DNA from: Torymus aiolomorphi
Taxonomy: Eukaryota > Arthropoda > Insecta > Hymenoptera > Torymidae
Assembly: GCA_036365515.1 (NCBI GenBank)
Contig: CM070877.1
Location: 56,518,475 to 56,582,474 of the forward strand
Direction: 5' to 3'
Length of the DNA: 64,000 nucleotides
A program made the position numbers and the translations under genes. Each line of letters begins with the position of its first letter. Position 1 is the stretch's first letter. This document shows, one piece after another, positions 25,324 through 36,115 of this stretch. Under the pieces are notes generated by a model. The model worked only from the letters and a program-made list of their open reading frames with translations. It was not told where the DNA came from and searched no databases.

Positions 25324-26386
25324 AATAAATACATATAATTTTATGCAATGGTACATATTATTAATTCATTAAACACACTTTTATATTACTCTGTGTATGT
25401 GAGTTTATGTGTGTGTGAGTAGATTTGAATTTTTCCGCTCTTTCATGTGTTCGGAAACGCATGTTCCGAAAGGCATCGGGGTGAAACCTTTCTTTAGACG
25501 CTTCGACACTTGTGCGCATGTCTCCACCAAGGGGAGCGTTACTATACTTTCTCTTTTGACCGTTGTGCCAGTGACGCCAGCCACCGAGTATAGAAGCATA
25601 AGCAGTATCGAATACAATTTTAGTATAACATACAGTGTATATTACAGTTTAATAAACAGTTTATAAGTGACATTTATTGAATCCTCGTATGTGAATATAT
25701 ACAGTATTCTGATTTATGTTGTAATTATCAAATATATTTATAAGTTATATATTACAGTTGCATTTGCTGTTTTTAAACGAAAATCCGGATTGTTTGGGAT
25801 ATAGTACCACAGCTATAAGAGAAAGACTTTATGAACTAATGTTATCGCACCGTTGGTAAGTACATAAATGTTGTAATTGTTATTCATAGTGTTATTACGA
25901 AATCGGTAAATAATTTATTTGAAATTAGTGTTACGTGCAGATATACGTACGAATATAAAAGAGCGAAATAAGCCAGCCGTTCGATTAATAGAAGTCCGAT
26001 TGGTACGGTGGCTTGATGATAGGCTTTCTGACTTGTGCGTCGGCGGCTCCGGTTCGATCCCAGGGTCCGTCAATTTTTTATTCCTAAAAGTTGCTATAGC
26101 CCACTCGTAATTTTAGCAAAAATAATATTATTAGTTTAAAATAATTTTTATGAAAATTTTTTTGAAAAATATTTATTTTGGCATAGTGTAAACGGATGTC
26201 TAAATTATAATTTTTTTTTTTTTAATATTTATAGTCAAATACAGTTTAATTATGAATACATTTTTAAAATCAGATTTATTGATATATTTTTTTGTTAATT
26301 ATATGTTATAGTTAATTAAGTTTCAATAATTACAAAATTTATTGATACAATACATTATTTTTGTGCAGGTTGAAGTTTTCTTGAAA
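25324..26386 (+). promoter_or_regulatory. 5' leader region of the 8.1-kb element's gene, with a possible intron
   Basis: This is the non-coding stretch between the left inverted repeat and the first ATG. A good donor (TTGGTAAGTA; GT at 25,856) and an acceptor (TTTTTGTGCAG; AG at 26,367-26,368) lie 19 bases or more before the ATG at 26,387, so a 5'-UTR intron of about 510 bases is plausible. The intron would contain the tRNA-like segment at 25,990-26,070. A GC-richer patch at 25,430-25,590 could hold the promoter. All of this is inference from sequence signals. Confidence 0.4.
25990..26072 (+). repeat. tRNA-like / SINE-head-like segment
   Basis: It contains an A-box-like TGGTACGGTGG (26,001-26,011) and, 50 bases downstream, a B-box GGTTCGATCCC (26,051-26,061). 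The sequence around the B-box can form most of a T-arm. It does not fold as a complete canonical tRNA by eye, so a tRNA-derived SINE remnant or a fortuitous match is more likely than a tRNA gene. Confidence 0.35.
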
Positions 26387-29300
26387 ATGGAAACTGACGG
26401 CGCGAACATCTGTTTGCTGTGTGACAAACTAGTCAACCCCGAGCAGGCTCGAGTTCTCAAAGAGAAGGCTATAGCAACCTTAATTGATGCAAGTTTAAAG
26501 AGGAAGGACAACAAACATAAAAAACTCCAAAAGTGTCAAGCATTAACAATTCATACCAATTGTCATAGTAATTATGTTAAACAGTCGAGTATAAAAGCTG
26601 CCCAAAAACAAGCAAGTATTTTAAAAGTAACTGCGAGACAAAGTACTATTGCTCTACAGCAGTTTGATTTTAGCAAATATTGTATTTTTTGCGGGGAAGA
26701 AGCGTCGCACGAGTACAATGCTAAAAGGGAAAAATATCCTAACGCGAATCTTTCGAAAGTCAAAATTGTTAGTAGCGACACTTTAAAGGGCAATATTCTA
26801 GAAAAAATGACTTCACGCCAGAACGATGAAACTTTACGAAATAACCTTCGAGAAGAATATACAGTTTTAAAAAAACTTATTGAAAACGTAGATTTGGTAG
26901 AACGGGGCACCCGTTACCATGATTTTTGCATACGAAATTTTTCAATTTTTAGACCGTCTCATAAAACCGGTCGACCTATGCGTAAAGATACATCTGACGT
27001 TGTGGACTATATTATCTCTTATGTATGCGAGTTTAGTGATGAGGAGTGTCAATTTTCCATTGCAAGTATTTTAAGCGAATACAAAGAAGAAGAAGAACTT
27101 CCTTGCAAACTTGACACAATTCGCAATAAACTAGTAGAATATTTTGGTGACGCAATTTCCGTTTATAAAGCAAAAAAAAATTTAGTTGTTTGTTTCGCGT
27201 TTGTAAGAAATAAGATTCTTTCTGCGGAATGGTACAACAATAAAAACTCAGATGTTAAAGCCGAACGCAAACGGATTATTGATACAGCAGCAGAATTGTT
27301 TCTTGAAGATATAACATCGAAGTATTATGATACAGTTAATTATCCTGCGCCTGATCATTTTTTTGATAACATCAAAGATGACATATCACCGACGTTACAA
27401 TCGTTTTTCGATATTTTGATGAGAAGTAACAAAAGAAAAAATGAAATGTGGGATAAAAGAGTCATGACACTTTGTGATATTATTATATCCTCCGTAAGAC
27501 CTCGGTCATTTTTATCCCCGATTTTATTGGGTTTGTCAACTATGATGTATAAAAAGCATGCATCGAAAAATCTCATAGATTCATTGGCTTATCTTGGATT
27601 ATGTGCTTCCTATAATAAAACGCAGCTTTTTGAATCTTCTATACTTTGTCACCCGAAACTTATGACTCCGGTGCAGCTTATTGTCAGTTTGTATACGATA
27701 ATGCCGACCACAACACGTGCACAATAGATGGTCGGAATACTTTCCATGCGATGGGTGGTATTATCTGTGCAACTCCTGCCTCCGAAATATCAACAAATAC
27801 TAAAATAGAACGCTTAGCTCGTATTCCTTCGGCTAATAACGAAGGCGCTTTCAGTTTCGTCCCTCTTCAAAACTTTCAAAGAGGAGTGCACGCTGGGCTT
27901 AAAAATATTGTGATTGAAGATGTAACTATAAACAATCCAATAACGCAAAATCATGTAGAGCCGACAGATTTATTATGGTTTTATGGGAATTACATACGGC
28001 GAGAAAACTTGAGCGGTTGGAACAGTTTTATGGAGCAATGTACGCAGGTAAAACCTTTCAACATATCGAAAATAATTCCGGTCCCGTTCGTAAACGCCCC
28101 GCCCAGTAGTTATGACACAATTTTTACAGTTTTAATCGAAGCTAACGAAAAGTGTATAGCCCAAAATCAAAAACCTGTTTTTGTAACCTTTGATCAACCG
28201 CTTTATCAAAAAGCTCGTGAAATTGTAGAATGCTGTAAGGGAACTCCAAATGAAATAAAAATTAATAAAATCATTGTGAGGCTTGGAGGATTTCATATGC
28301 TCATGTCATATCTTGGCGCAGTCGGATATGTGATGGACGGCAGTGGATTAAAAGATGCTTTTTGTCAGTTGTACGCTGAAGTTTCAGCTGAAAAAGCATT
28401 AAGTGGCCACGCGTATTCCAGAGCAATCAGAGGACACATTTTAATCCAAAATGCTTTATCACATATCATTTTTTCTACTATGAATCTATCGGAATCAGAA
28501 GTATTTGTTCTAAAGAATTTGCTCGAGTATGTAGGAAAATCGGAATTTCACACGTTGCTTGAACAAAATGATATTGAAGAAATAAGAAAAAAATTTGTAG
28601 ATAAATTAAATTTGATTAAAGAGAACGGACCAACAGCCGAATTGTGGATTCAGTATTTTAAAATGATAGATCTTGCAAAACAATTTATTCAAACAGAAAG
28701 AAGTGGTGACTGGAACATGCACCTCGAGTGTGTACAGAAAATGTTGCCTTATTTCCACGCTAGCGGTCATAATTTGTACGCCAAAAGTGCCCACTTATAT
28801 TTACAAGATATGTACAATCTTGAAAATATAATGGACGTAATAGAGTTTGATAAATTCAGTCGTTTAGGCTACTTTACTATTAGGCGAGTAGACAAATATC
28901 GATCCGGAACGTGGTCTGATATGATCATTGAACAAATGTTGATGCGGCCAATGAAAGTGAGTGGCGGCTTAACACATAACTAACAGTACATTATGTAAGT
29001 GGGTTTTATCAACGATCGTTTTAATCCAAGTTACAGATACTGTGGAGAAATTCTGTAATATTACTTACGCAACGTCTGATCAACATGTCGACGCAAGTAA
29101 TTCTCGTATTAAGAGAGATTTGAAAGACTTTAACAAGTTAACAGAATTTTTTCAGAACCACAATCCATTTTCTGTAACGCACAATATAATATCGATTAGT
29201 AGTGGAATAGTAGGTGGCGATAAAATAAACTGCCACAAAGCATACGAGGTAGGTTTAGAATGTATTAACAAAATTGTCGGCGGGAACTTTGGATCGATCA

Positions 29301-30950
29301 AATTGAAAAAAAAAACACAAGGTATTATCTTTGAAGACAGTCACTTCATCGATAAAGATAGACAATGAAGTAGTAGCGATCGATCCTACATTGTTATTTC
29401 AAAGAATATCGCTAAATATTGAAAGCAAATCAGACATGCGAAAATTCTTACAATATGAGCTTGCTCCTTATCCGCTCCCACTTTTTGACGAGGGTGGTAT
29501 GCGGAAAGGACGCAAGTCTTCTTTCTACGACAATTTTAGTAAAATAACAGAGCTTCCACGAAATGAGCAGGATTACTATGTAATCGATGGCGGCTTTCTT
29601 CTGCATAAAGTTCATTGGGATACGAATAATTCCATCGAATTTATAGTACAGCACTACGTTAATTACGCTATCAATAATTATAGTAGAAACTGTATTATAG
29701 TTTTCGATGGTTATCCCGACGGACTTAGCACAAAAAGTACAAAGGCCGCTGAGAGGTCACGGAGAGAAAATAAAAATTTGGGCCGTGAAATTGAATTTAA
29801 TAGACAAACAGTTATTTCAATTTGACAGGACAAATTTTTAAGACAAAACAAAAATAAAAAAAATTTAATAACATTATTGTGCGAACAGTTCAAAACAGAA
29901 AATTGCACCACTTTAGTCGCCGAGGAGGATGCAGATTTTCTTATAGTCACCACGGCGGAAAAATGCAGCCTTACGTGGAGAACGTGGATCGTTGGAGAAG
30001 ACAGAGATTTACTGGTAATATTAAACAAATACAAACCATATAACACCATCTACTTTTTAAAACCCGGCAAAGGAAATATACAGGACAGTATTTACGACAG
30101 CAATAGTTTTAAACATGAAAAATTACAGTATTTGCTCACGTTCCTTCACGCGTTCACAGGATGTGATACTACATCTTGCTTTTTTAAGCAAGGCAAAAAT
30201 AAAATTATCAATATTTTATTAAACGACAACGCTCTCCAACAACAGGCTCAACGCTTTTATGATCCCAATGCGACGCCTGAAGCTTTAGCTGCGAGTGCAT
30301 ATGAAATTGTTAGCCGATTATATGGAAACAAAAAAGATAAAAAAAGTTTACATGAGCAGCGATATCTAAACTTCCAAAAGTCTGCGTTAAAAGGTTCCGC
30401 AAAACTTGAAAATTTGCCGCCTACTGAAGGTGCCACAATGCAGCATGCATTTCGCACATATCTTCAAGTGCAGCAGTGGAAAGATTTCATAAAAAATCCG
30501 ACGGATTGGGGTTGGAAAGAGCGACTTGATGTTTTACACCCCGTTCCCACACTAGGGCCGCTCATCCCAGACGAAGTACTGCGGAAAATTAGCTGTAGAT
30601 GTGAAACGGGGTGCAAGAAAAAGACATGCAGCTGCCGAAAGCATGGCTTGCGATGCTCAAATATATGCTCATCATGCCATGGTGAAACCTGCACAAATGT
30701 GAAAGAAATGGTTATTGATATGGCAGATATCATGCATGATGATGCAGAATATGATGAGCAATTCGAAATCGAATGCGAAGTCCCGCCAAGTACACAAGAA
30801 ACAAATGATGAAGAAGATCAAGAAGATGAAGAAGAAGAAGAAGAAGATGAAGATGAAGATGAAGAAGAAGAAATAGAAGAACATAATCAAGAACTGAATG
30901 AGTCAGTATCACGCCCAACAAAGGCAAAAAAACGTAAAATAACCATTTAA
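26387..30950 (+). pseudogene. Composite gene: zinc fingers, putative transposase core, FEN1/XPG-like nuclease, CXC domain
   Basis: The ATG at 26,387 begins METDGANICLLCDKL. Domains in order: two Cys/His modules (ICLLC..HTNCH near 26,405-26,570; YCIFCGEE..YHDFC near 26,680-26,930); a helical region to ~27,645; a block with FVYDNADHNT, FVTFDQPLYQK and RLGGFHMLMSYLGAVGYVMD (27,690-28,340); a nuclease-like block with IDGGFLLHK, IIVFDGYPDG, AERSRR, AEEDADFLIV, GEDRDLLVIL and HAFTGCDTTS (29,580-30,180); a CXC cluster at 30,590-30,700 (SCRCETGCKKKTCSC); and an acidic tail. The frame breaks near 27,640 (one base), near 28,980, in an A-run near 29,310, and at an in-frame TGA, 29,823-29,825. The mature product would be about 1,500 residues. 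The nuclease motifs are those of PIN/FEN1-type enzymes. The transposase assignment is inference from context and spaced Asp residues. Confidence 0.75.
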
Positions 30951-30963
30951 GTGTTAAATCTGC

Positions 30964-30972
30964 AATAAATGA
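30964..30972 (+). terminator. Polyadenylation signal of the composite gene
   Basis: AATAAA, within GCAATAAATG, lies about 15 bases after the stop codon at 30,948-30,950 and just before the right inverted repeat. Confidence 0.55.
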
Positions 30973-31055
30973 TTTTTTCAAAACAAATACATTATTTTTT
31001 ATTATTTCATTAATTAGTAGTAGACACCCCAGCATTTATCCATAACTAATTCATC

Positions 31056-32239
31056 TTTATTTATGAAAAAAAAACAGAAAAAAGTTAATAAAAATAATTG
31101 TTGTTAATTAAGTATAGTTAAATAAACTTTTTCGGGGAAATGAGTAGGCTGTATGTTAATATTTTGGCGAGCTACCCCAAATTAAAAAAAGAAATGAAGA
31201 GTTTACGTCAATTATATACTGAGATATGAAAAAAATTTCGAGCGCGTCGGATTTGAAGTTCCTACGCTCAGTTTTTGCGCGTGACACTTGTAGCCTTCTC
31301 CAATTTAGACCCGCGCCTTCGTGATTATTTATAACAATGTAATTTTGCAATAAATGTGACGAAATATTTTTTTTCTGTTAGAACAACTATTAATTCAATT
31401 TTTCGTCCCTGTCTCGTTTCTTAATATTAATAATTGAAGACACAGCGATTTTTACAAAAAAAAAAATTATCTCGGCTCCCAGAGCACTTAGAGAGTTCGT
31501 AGACCCCTTAAAATTTGTGAAAAAATGCCAGCTTTCCAACGAACCTACTGTCGATTATCTACGACCAATAGTCGAGTCGCAATTGCTTTTATTTATAACA
31601 AAAAAATGACTTCTTTTTATTTTGCGATTGCAAACAATTAAATTTGAAAAAATCGCTTAGCTATTCATTGTTCGTGAAAGTAGAGATGTTAAACTTTCAA
31701 AATCCGTTTACTGCATCCTCGTACGACGTCCCACGGCTTGGGAAAAATCACGCAAAAATGACCAAAATCTAATAAATAAATGGAATTATGCAAAAACTAT
31801 TAAATATTTTTAGCTAAAATTTCAACTGCTTATTAAGTGCTATAAGATCTATACTTAAACGAGTTATCAAGCACCTAGCGACATTTTTAACAGAGTAATA
31901 AACAATCGTAAAAATTGCCTTTTTAAGCGGTTTTTTGCGATTTGCAGATAAACAAATTAACTAAATTTAAATCTGTAAATTGCGTTTGATAGATCTTTCT
32001 ACTATCCACAAAGTTTACTTTGAACTTTTTTCTGTAAAGTCAGTAGTTTTTTGTAGCAGTCGAAAAACTGTTTTTCCGAGCATTCAATTGTTAATTAAAA
32101 ACATTTCCCATGTAAATTTTTATACTCATTCACCGGGTTATTGTTCCTGATGACCTCCCCAATCATAACCCGCTTGATAAGGTCGGCTTACAATTAGGTT
32201 TCAAAACAGGCAAAAAAAAAGACTAATTTGACTGGCCTA
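31056..32239 (-). repeat. Right terminal inverted repeat of the 8.1-kb element
   Basis: The inverted partner of 24,154-25,323. It differs by small indels, mainly in A/T runs, and a few substitutions. Confidence 0.9.
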
Positions 32240-33300
32240 TATCTTTAATTTGAGCCCTGCTGAGTCGATGTGCTACGAAAATTAGCCCAAATGTAAGATA
32301 TTTAATTTTCTAAATTTTTTAATGAATATTAGGGGTAAAAAGTTACTGAGATTTGTTAATATGTATTGATTAAATTTTCAAGGGGAAGAATAGCAGCCTT
32401 ATCTATATCTATATCATTTGCAAAGATATTCCCTAAATAGTAATATTTGTTACTCGTAAAGAAAAAATATTTTATAAACATGAGTGTGCAGCGAACATTG
32501 ACAAGTTCCTATTTAAAAAATTAGGAATGCCAATTCGTACCTGAAGTATAATTTTTTGTCTGTCAACTGCTTTATAGAGAGACAAGAAAAACAAGTTTTA
32601 CTAATTTTCTTACTGTCTTTATTTGATATAATGAACATTTTTTTACAAGATGCAATAGTTTCTTACAAACATGAATCATTATTGTGATAGTAAAGAATAG
32701 ACGTGAGACGAACCAAATTTTGGTGTAATATATTTTATTTTACGAATTAAATCTATTACACCATAATTTGGTTCGTCTTACGTCCATTCTTTACTATCAC
32801 AACGTTTAAACCACGAACATTATTACGTGTATTATTATTATTTAAATAGAATAATTTTCTATTGAAAGACAAATTATACTTTGACAACAGAAATTGCATT
32901 TTCAGTCTAAATTTCTGTCTCTAGATTTAAAAGCAATTTTTCTTTTTATGAAGACTCGATTCCTAATATCTGAAAAGTAATTATTTGTCTTCGCCCAGGA
33001 TTTTCTTCTCAATATTCGTGATTATTAGAATATAATAAAAAATTTTTTCTTTGGAGAATAGATCGTATAATGAGTATTTATGACGGTGTTTATTAACATT
33101 TTACTTTGAATGATCGTCCTTTTGTTAGTAGCAGAGAATACGTGTATGTAATACAAGTAATTAATTATGATATTAACTACAATGCAATTTACTGTTAATA
33201 TTTACATTATATGTATCTTAAATTTTATTTTAAAAAAAATAAATCTTAACGATGACAAACTATGGAGATATGAAAAAGTTATTTTTATTGTGAGATATAT
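32240..33300. other. AT-rich flank of the 8.1-kb element, with one strong hairpin
   Basis: The first ~60 bases (to about 32,300) are the second half of the interrupted host repeat (TCTTTAATTTGAGCCCTG...GTGCTACGAAAATTAGCCCAA). The remainder is AT-rich with a near-perfect hairpin at 32,682-32,802. No gene. Confidence 0.6.
32682..32802. mobile_element. Short hairpin element (possible miniature MITE)
   Basis: The arms TTGTGATAGTAAAGAATAGA...CAAATTTTGGTGTAATA and the complement pair over about 49 bases with two or three mismatches, around a ~23-base loop. No coding. It may be a very small MITE or a decayed palindrome. Confidence 0.6.
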
Positions 33301-33304
33301 TTCT

Positions 33305-34050
33305 ATTTTAGCAAGTATCGGTCAGAAACTCGGAAGAGGAGTTTCTCACGTCTGGATTATGAATGTGGATAATATTTCAGGGTGTAACTTTGTGGCTTAA
33401 AAAAGCTCTTATATTCAGTTAGGTTAAAATACTATAAAAAAAGTCAACGGTTCGATTACCCATAACTGCACTTTTGGGGCAATCTCCAAATAACTTTTTT
33501 CCAATTTTTTTGTTATAAGTATAAAATTTTGTTATAATCTAAAAAATTCATCATAACAATAAATGGCAATAAATAAACCTCTTTTTATGAACTCTTTTTA
33601 AGTAACTAAGTAAACAGAGAACATCAGTCATTCCATTTAATTTTTTATTTACTAATTATAAGAAATACGTAAAGCTAATGTGATGATTAAAAAAAGATTG
33701 ATATTTCATATTTTCAGATATTTATTGAATATCGCTAGATGCAAATTATTATGGGAAGTTATAATTGTAATAATGATTATTTCTTAGAAAACTGAAACTT
33801 TTAAAGTAATAATTTCAGTTTAGATAATTATTTATGCAAAGATCAAATAGGCAGATGCCAGTATTTATAAGAGTTGTAGTTTAGAAAAAAAAACAAATTT
33901 TTCTTAATTTTTAGATTTAAAAGTAGTGCCAAAAAAGTGTACCATTCAATCGGGCTTGTAAATAATTTTTTTCACATTCAAAAAAGCTGAAAGAATAAGA
34001 AAAACTTTCTCTTATGAGCGTGCCTTCAAAAAAACTTTTTATTTTTTTTC
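33305..34050 (+). repeat. Dispersed repeat related to 16.9-17.5 kb
   Basis: Direct matches to 16,885-17,000 (GTTTCTCACGTCTGGAT) and to the right arm of the palindrome at 17,270-17,510 (GATCAAATAG.CAGATGCCA; TTTTAGATTTAAAAGTAG.GCC). Non-coding. Confidence 0.65.
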
Positions 34051-34189
34051 GAGACGTAAGAGGGAAATAATTTTAGAAAAAGTTCATATGCTATTTTACC
34101 ATACTATCAACTGATAAGAATTTTTCTATCGGTCTTACAGTCTTACAAATTAAATTAAAATAATTAATATTTATGGCAGTCAGATTGCC

Positions 34190-34440
34190 TTTGTTTATAA
34201 TCACCCCCGCAGAATCTGAAATAAAAACTTAATTAAAATCTGGAAAAAACTTTGTTAGCAAAGGACGATCTGACTGCCCACCACCACCACATTGTCCAAC
34301 GTTTCGAGCCCGCTCCGGCTCCTCCTCAGGGACTGAAATGAAACCCGCGATACACCTCCTTATATACCCCCATACCACCTTCTTTTTTCTTACCCCCACC
34401 ACCATCCACATTCCCCTTTCCAACTTTCCATTCTTACTTA
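34190..34440 (-). mobile_element. Probable Penelope-like element 3' fragment with a hammerhead-like motif
   Basis: On the minus strand, 34,297-34,331 reads CCTGAGGAGGAGCC, a short loop, GGGCTC, then GAAACGTTGG. This has the stem-II and GAAA parts of the hammerhead found in Penelope 3' regions, with one core change (CTGAGGA for CTGATGA). The neighbouring sequence is C-rich on the plus strand. No coding remains. It is a different family from the Penelope cluster at 37-51 kb. Confidence 0.45.
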
Positions 34441-34499
34441 AATTAATAAAGAATGATAAATGTTATCTAATTTACTTGACTCTATCATTAAATTTACAT

Positions 34500-35540
34500 T
34501 ATTCTGATTTCTTCGGATAGATTGGTTCATAAATTTCAGAGATTTTTGAGGTTAAAATTTTTGTAACCTCTTTTTCGAATCGTAATTTCTCGAGAACGGC
34601 CGTATGTATCAGAATGGGATAGGTAGCATTTAAAAGAGAATTAAAATACCTATATTTTCTAAAAAAAAAGTTTCTAGCTATCACGGTTCTTTGGTTATTA
34701 ACAAAAACGTAAAACATGAAAAATGAAAAAAATGAGTTTTGTATGTCCAACGATTCCGGAGGGAAAATTGTCGTAATTTCTTCAAAATTCCTTGTGAAGG
34801 TAGATTTTGGATAGCTCTTGGTCGAGTTCTTTGGGCAAAATAATTGGTCCATAAATTTCAGAGATATTTGAGGTTAAAATTTTTTAAACTTTTTTTTAAA
34901 TCGTAATTTCTCGAGAACGGTTCTATGAATCAGCTACAGATTTCTAGACAATTTTGTATGTGATATAGATATTATATATCTGTTTTCATCAAGATCGTAC
35001 GATTACTTTTTGATATTCAAAATTTTCCTATTTTACAAAGTTATTTTATTTGTCGCCTGATAATTAGAGAAAAATTGTTTTAATTTTTTTTTAATTTGGC
35101 GGAGATGTTGAGTGTATATTATTTATTATATGCGTTTTTCGAGTAAAAGAATTCGTTTATGAATTTCAGAGATATTCGAGGTTAAAACTGATTTAGCCTT
35201 CTTTTCAAATCGTAATTTTTTGGATATATCTATACTAGAAAATGGAAATAACACGTGCTATGCGTGCGTGTTGTTCACTTGCTTTTGTTTTTTATTGAGG
35301 GTAATTTATTGAGGGTAATTTATTGAATTTAACTCATTGAAGAATATATTTGGTTGAAATTTCAAAAGATTATCTTTATTTTTTACTCAAAATATCGAAA
35401 TTTTTTGTATAGAACATTGATTGGGAAAAAGTTTGCATTTTACTTGCAGAATATGCCAGTATTCTTGTTGTAACCTTTTTGGAAAGTCTCTTGACTGATT
35501 GACTTGATTGGTAACTTTATAATAAACATTCATATGTGTA
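34500..35540 (+). repeat. ~315-bp tandem repeat, copy 3, and its flank
   Basis: Three units start near 34,521, 34,845 and 35,154, each with CATAAATTTCAGAGAT.TTTGAGGTTAAAA or a close variant. The flank 35,215-35,540 matches 23,700-24,080. Non-coding. Confidence 0.7.
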
Positions 35541-36115
35541 ATAAACGAATATATGTAATACAGAGTTTGGTAATTTGTTCGAATTTATTTTTAAGTTTTA
35601 AAAATAAAACTAATTGAACATGTGATAATATTTTAAAAAAATTGATTTATAAAAATATCGGTTTGTCGAACGAGAAAAAGAGTAACAAGAATGAATTCTC
35701 GAAAAATATATATTAATTTATTACGAATATTCATAAAGAAAATTGGGCATGATACAATTAATTATTGTTATAAAAAATTAAAAAAAAAAATGAATAAATA
35801 CATTATTTTGAGGAAGCTAAGTGCCAATGTATTGGCAGCGGTTTTTTTTATAGTATGAGTAAAGCACGTCGTCGCATGGTTTGAGTGTGTGAAGTTGAAT
35901 TTCACACATAGTGTGCGTAAAGCTTCGCTTATGTGTGAAATTCAACTTTGCGCACTGAAAATGATGCGAATCGACGTACTTTACGCATACTATGGAAAAA
36001 AATAATTTTACACTTGGGCTAATTTTCATAGCACATCGACCTTCCAGGGCTCAAATTAAAGATTTTGGAACACAAAAAAGCTAAACAAATTATACACCGA
36101 TTGTAAGTGTGCTCT
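35541..36115. repeat. Dispersed repeat with a palindrome and the unoccupied target of the 8.1-kb element
   Basis: A 144-base palindrome spans 35,850-35,993 (ATAGTATGAGTAAAGCACGTCG...TTTACGCATACTAT; inner hairpin GTTGAATTTCACACATA). After it, 36,005-36,115 is the complement of the two halves that flank the 8.1-kb element, joined without it (GCTCAAATTAAAGATTTTGG). No gene. Confidence 0.7.

Larger units (their letters stand above)
24154..32239. mobile_element. 8.1-kb DNA element with ~1.17-kb terminal inverted repeats
   Basis: The termini are TAGGCCAGTCAAATTAG and its complement, flanked by TAT on both sides (24,151-24,153 and 32,240-32,242). The inverted repeats run inward to about 25,323 and 31,056 with only scattered differences. 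Between them lies one gene in the plus direction, broken into several frames, with a 5' leader and a polyadenylation signal. The repeats contain no genes of their own. The long inverted repeats, short target duplication and single large gene with a possible transposase core identify a DNA transposon. I cannot match it to a named superfamily. Confidence 0.8.

Noticed and set aside
30672..31035. Minus-strand hydrophobic frames
   Set aside because: Antisense of the acidic Glu/Asp tail of the composite transposon gene.
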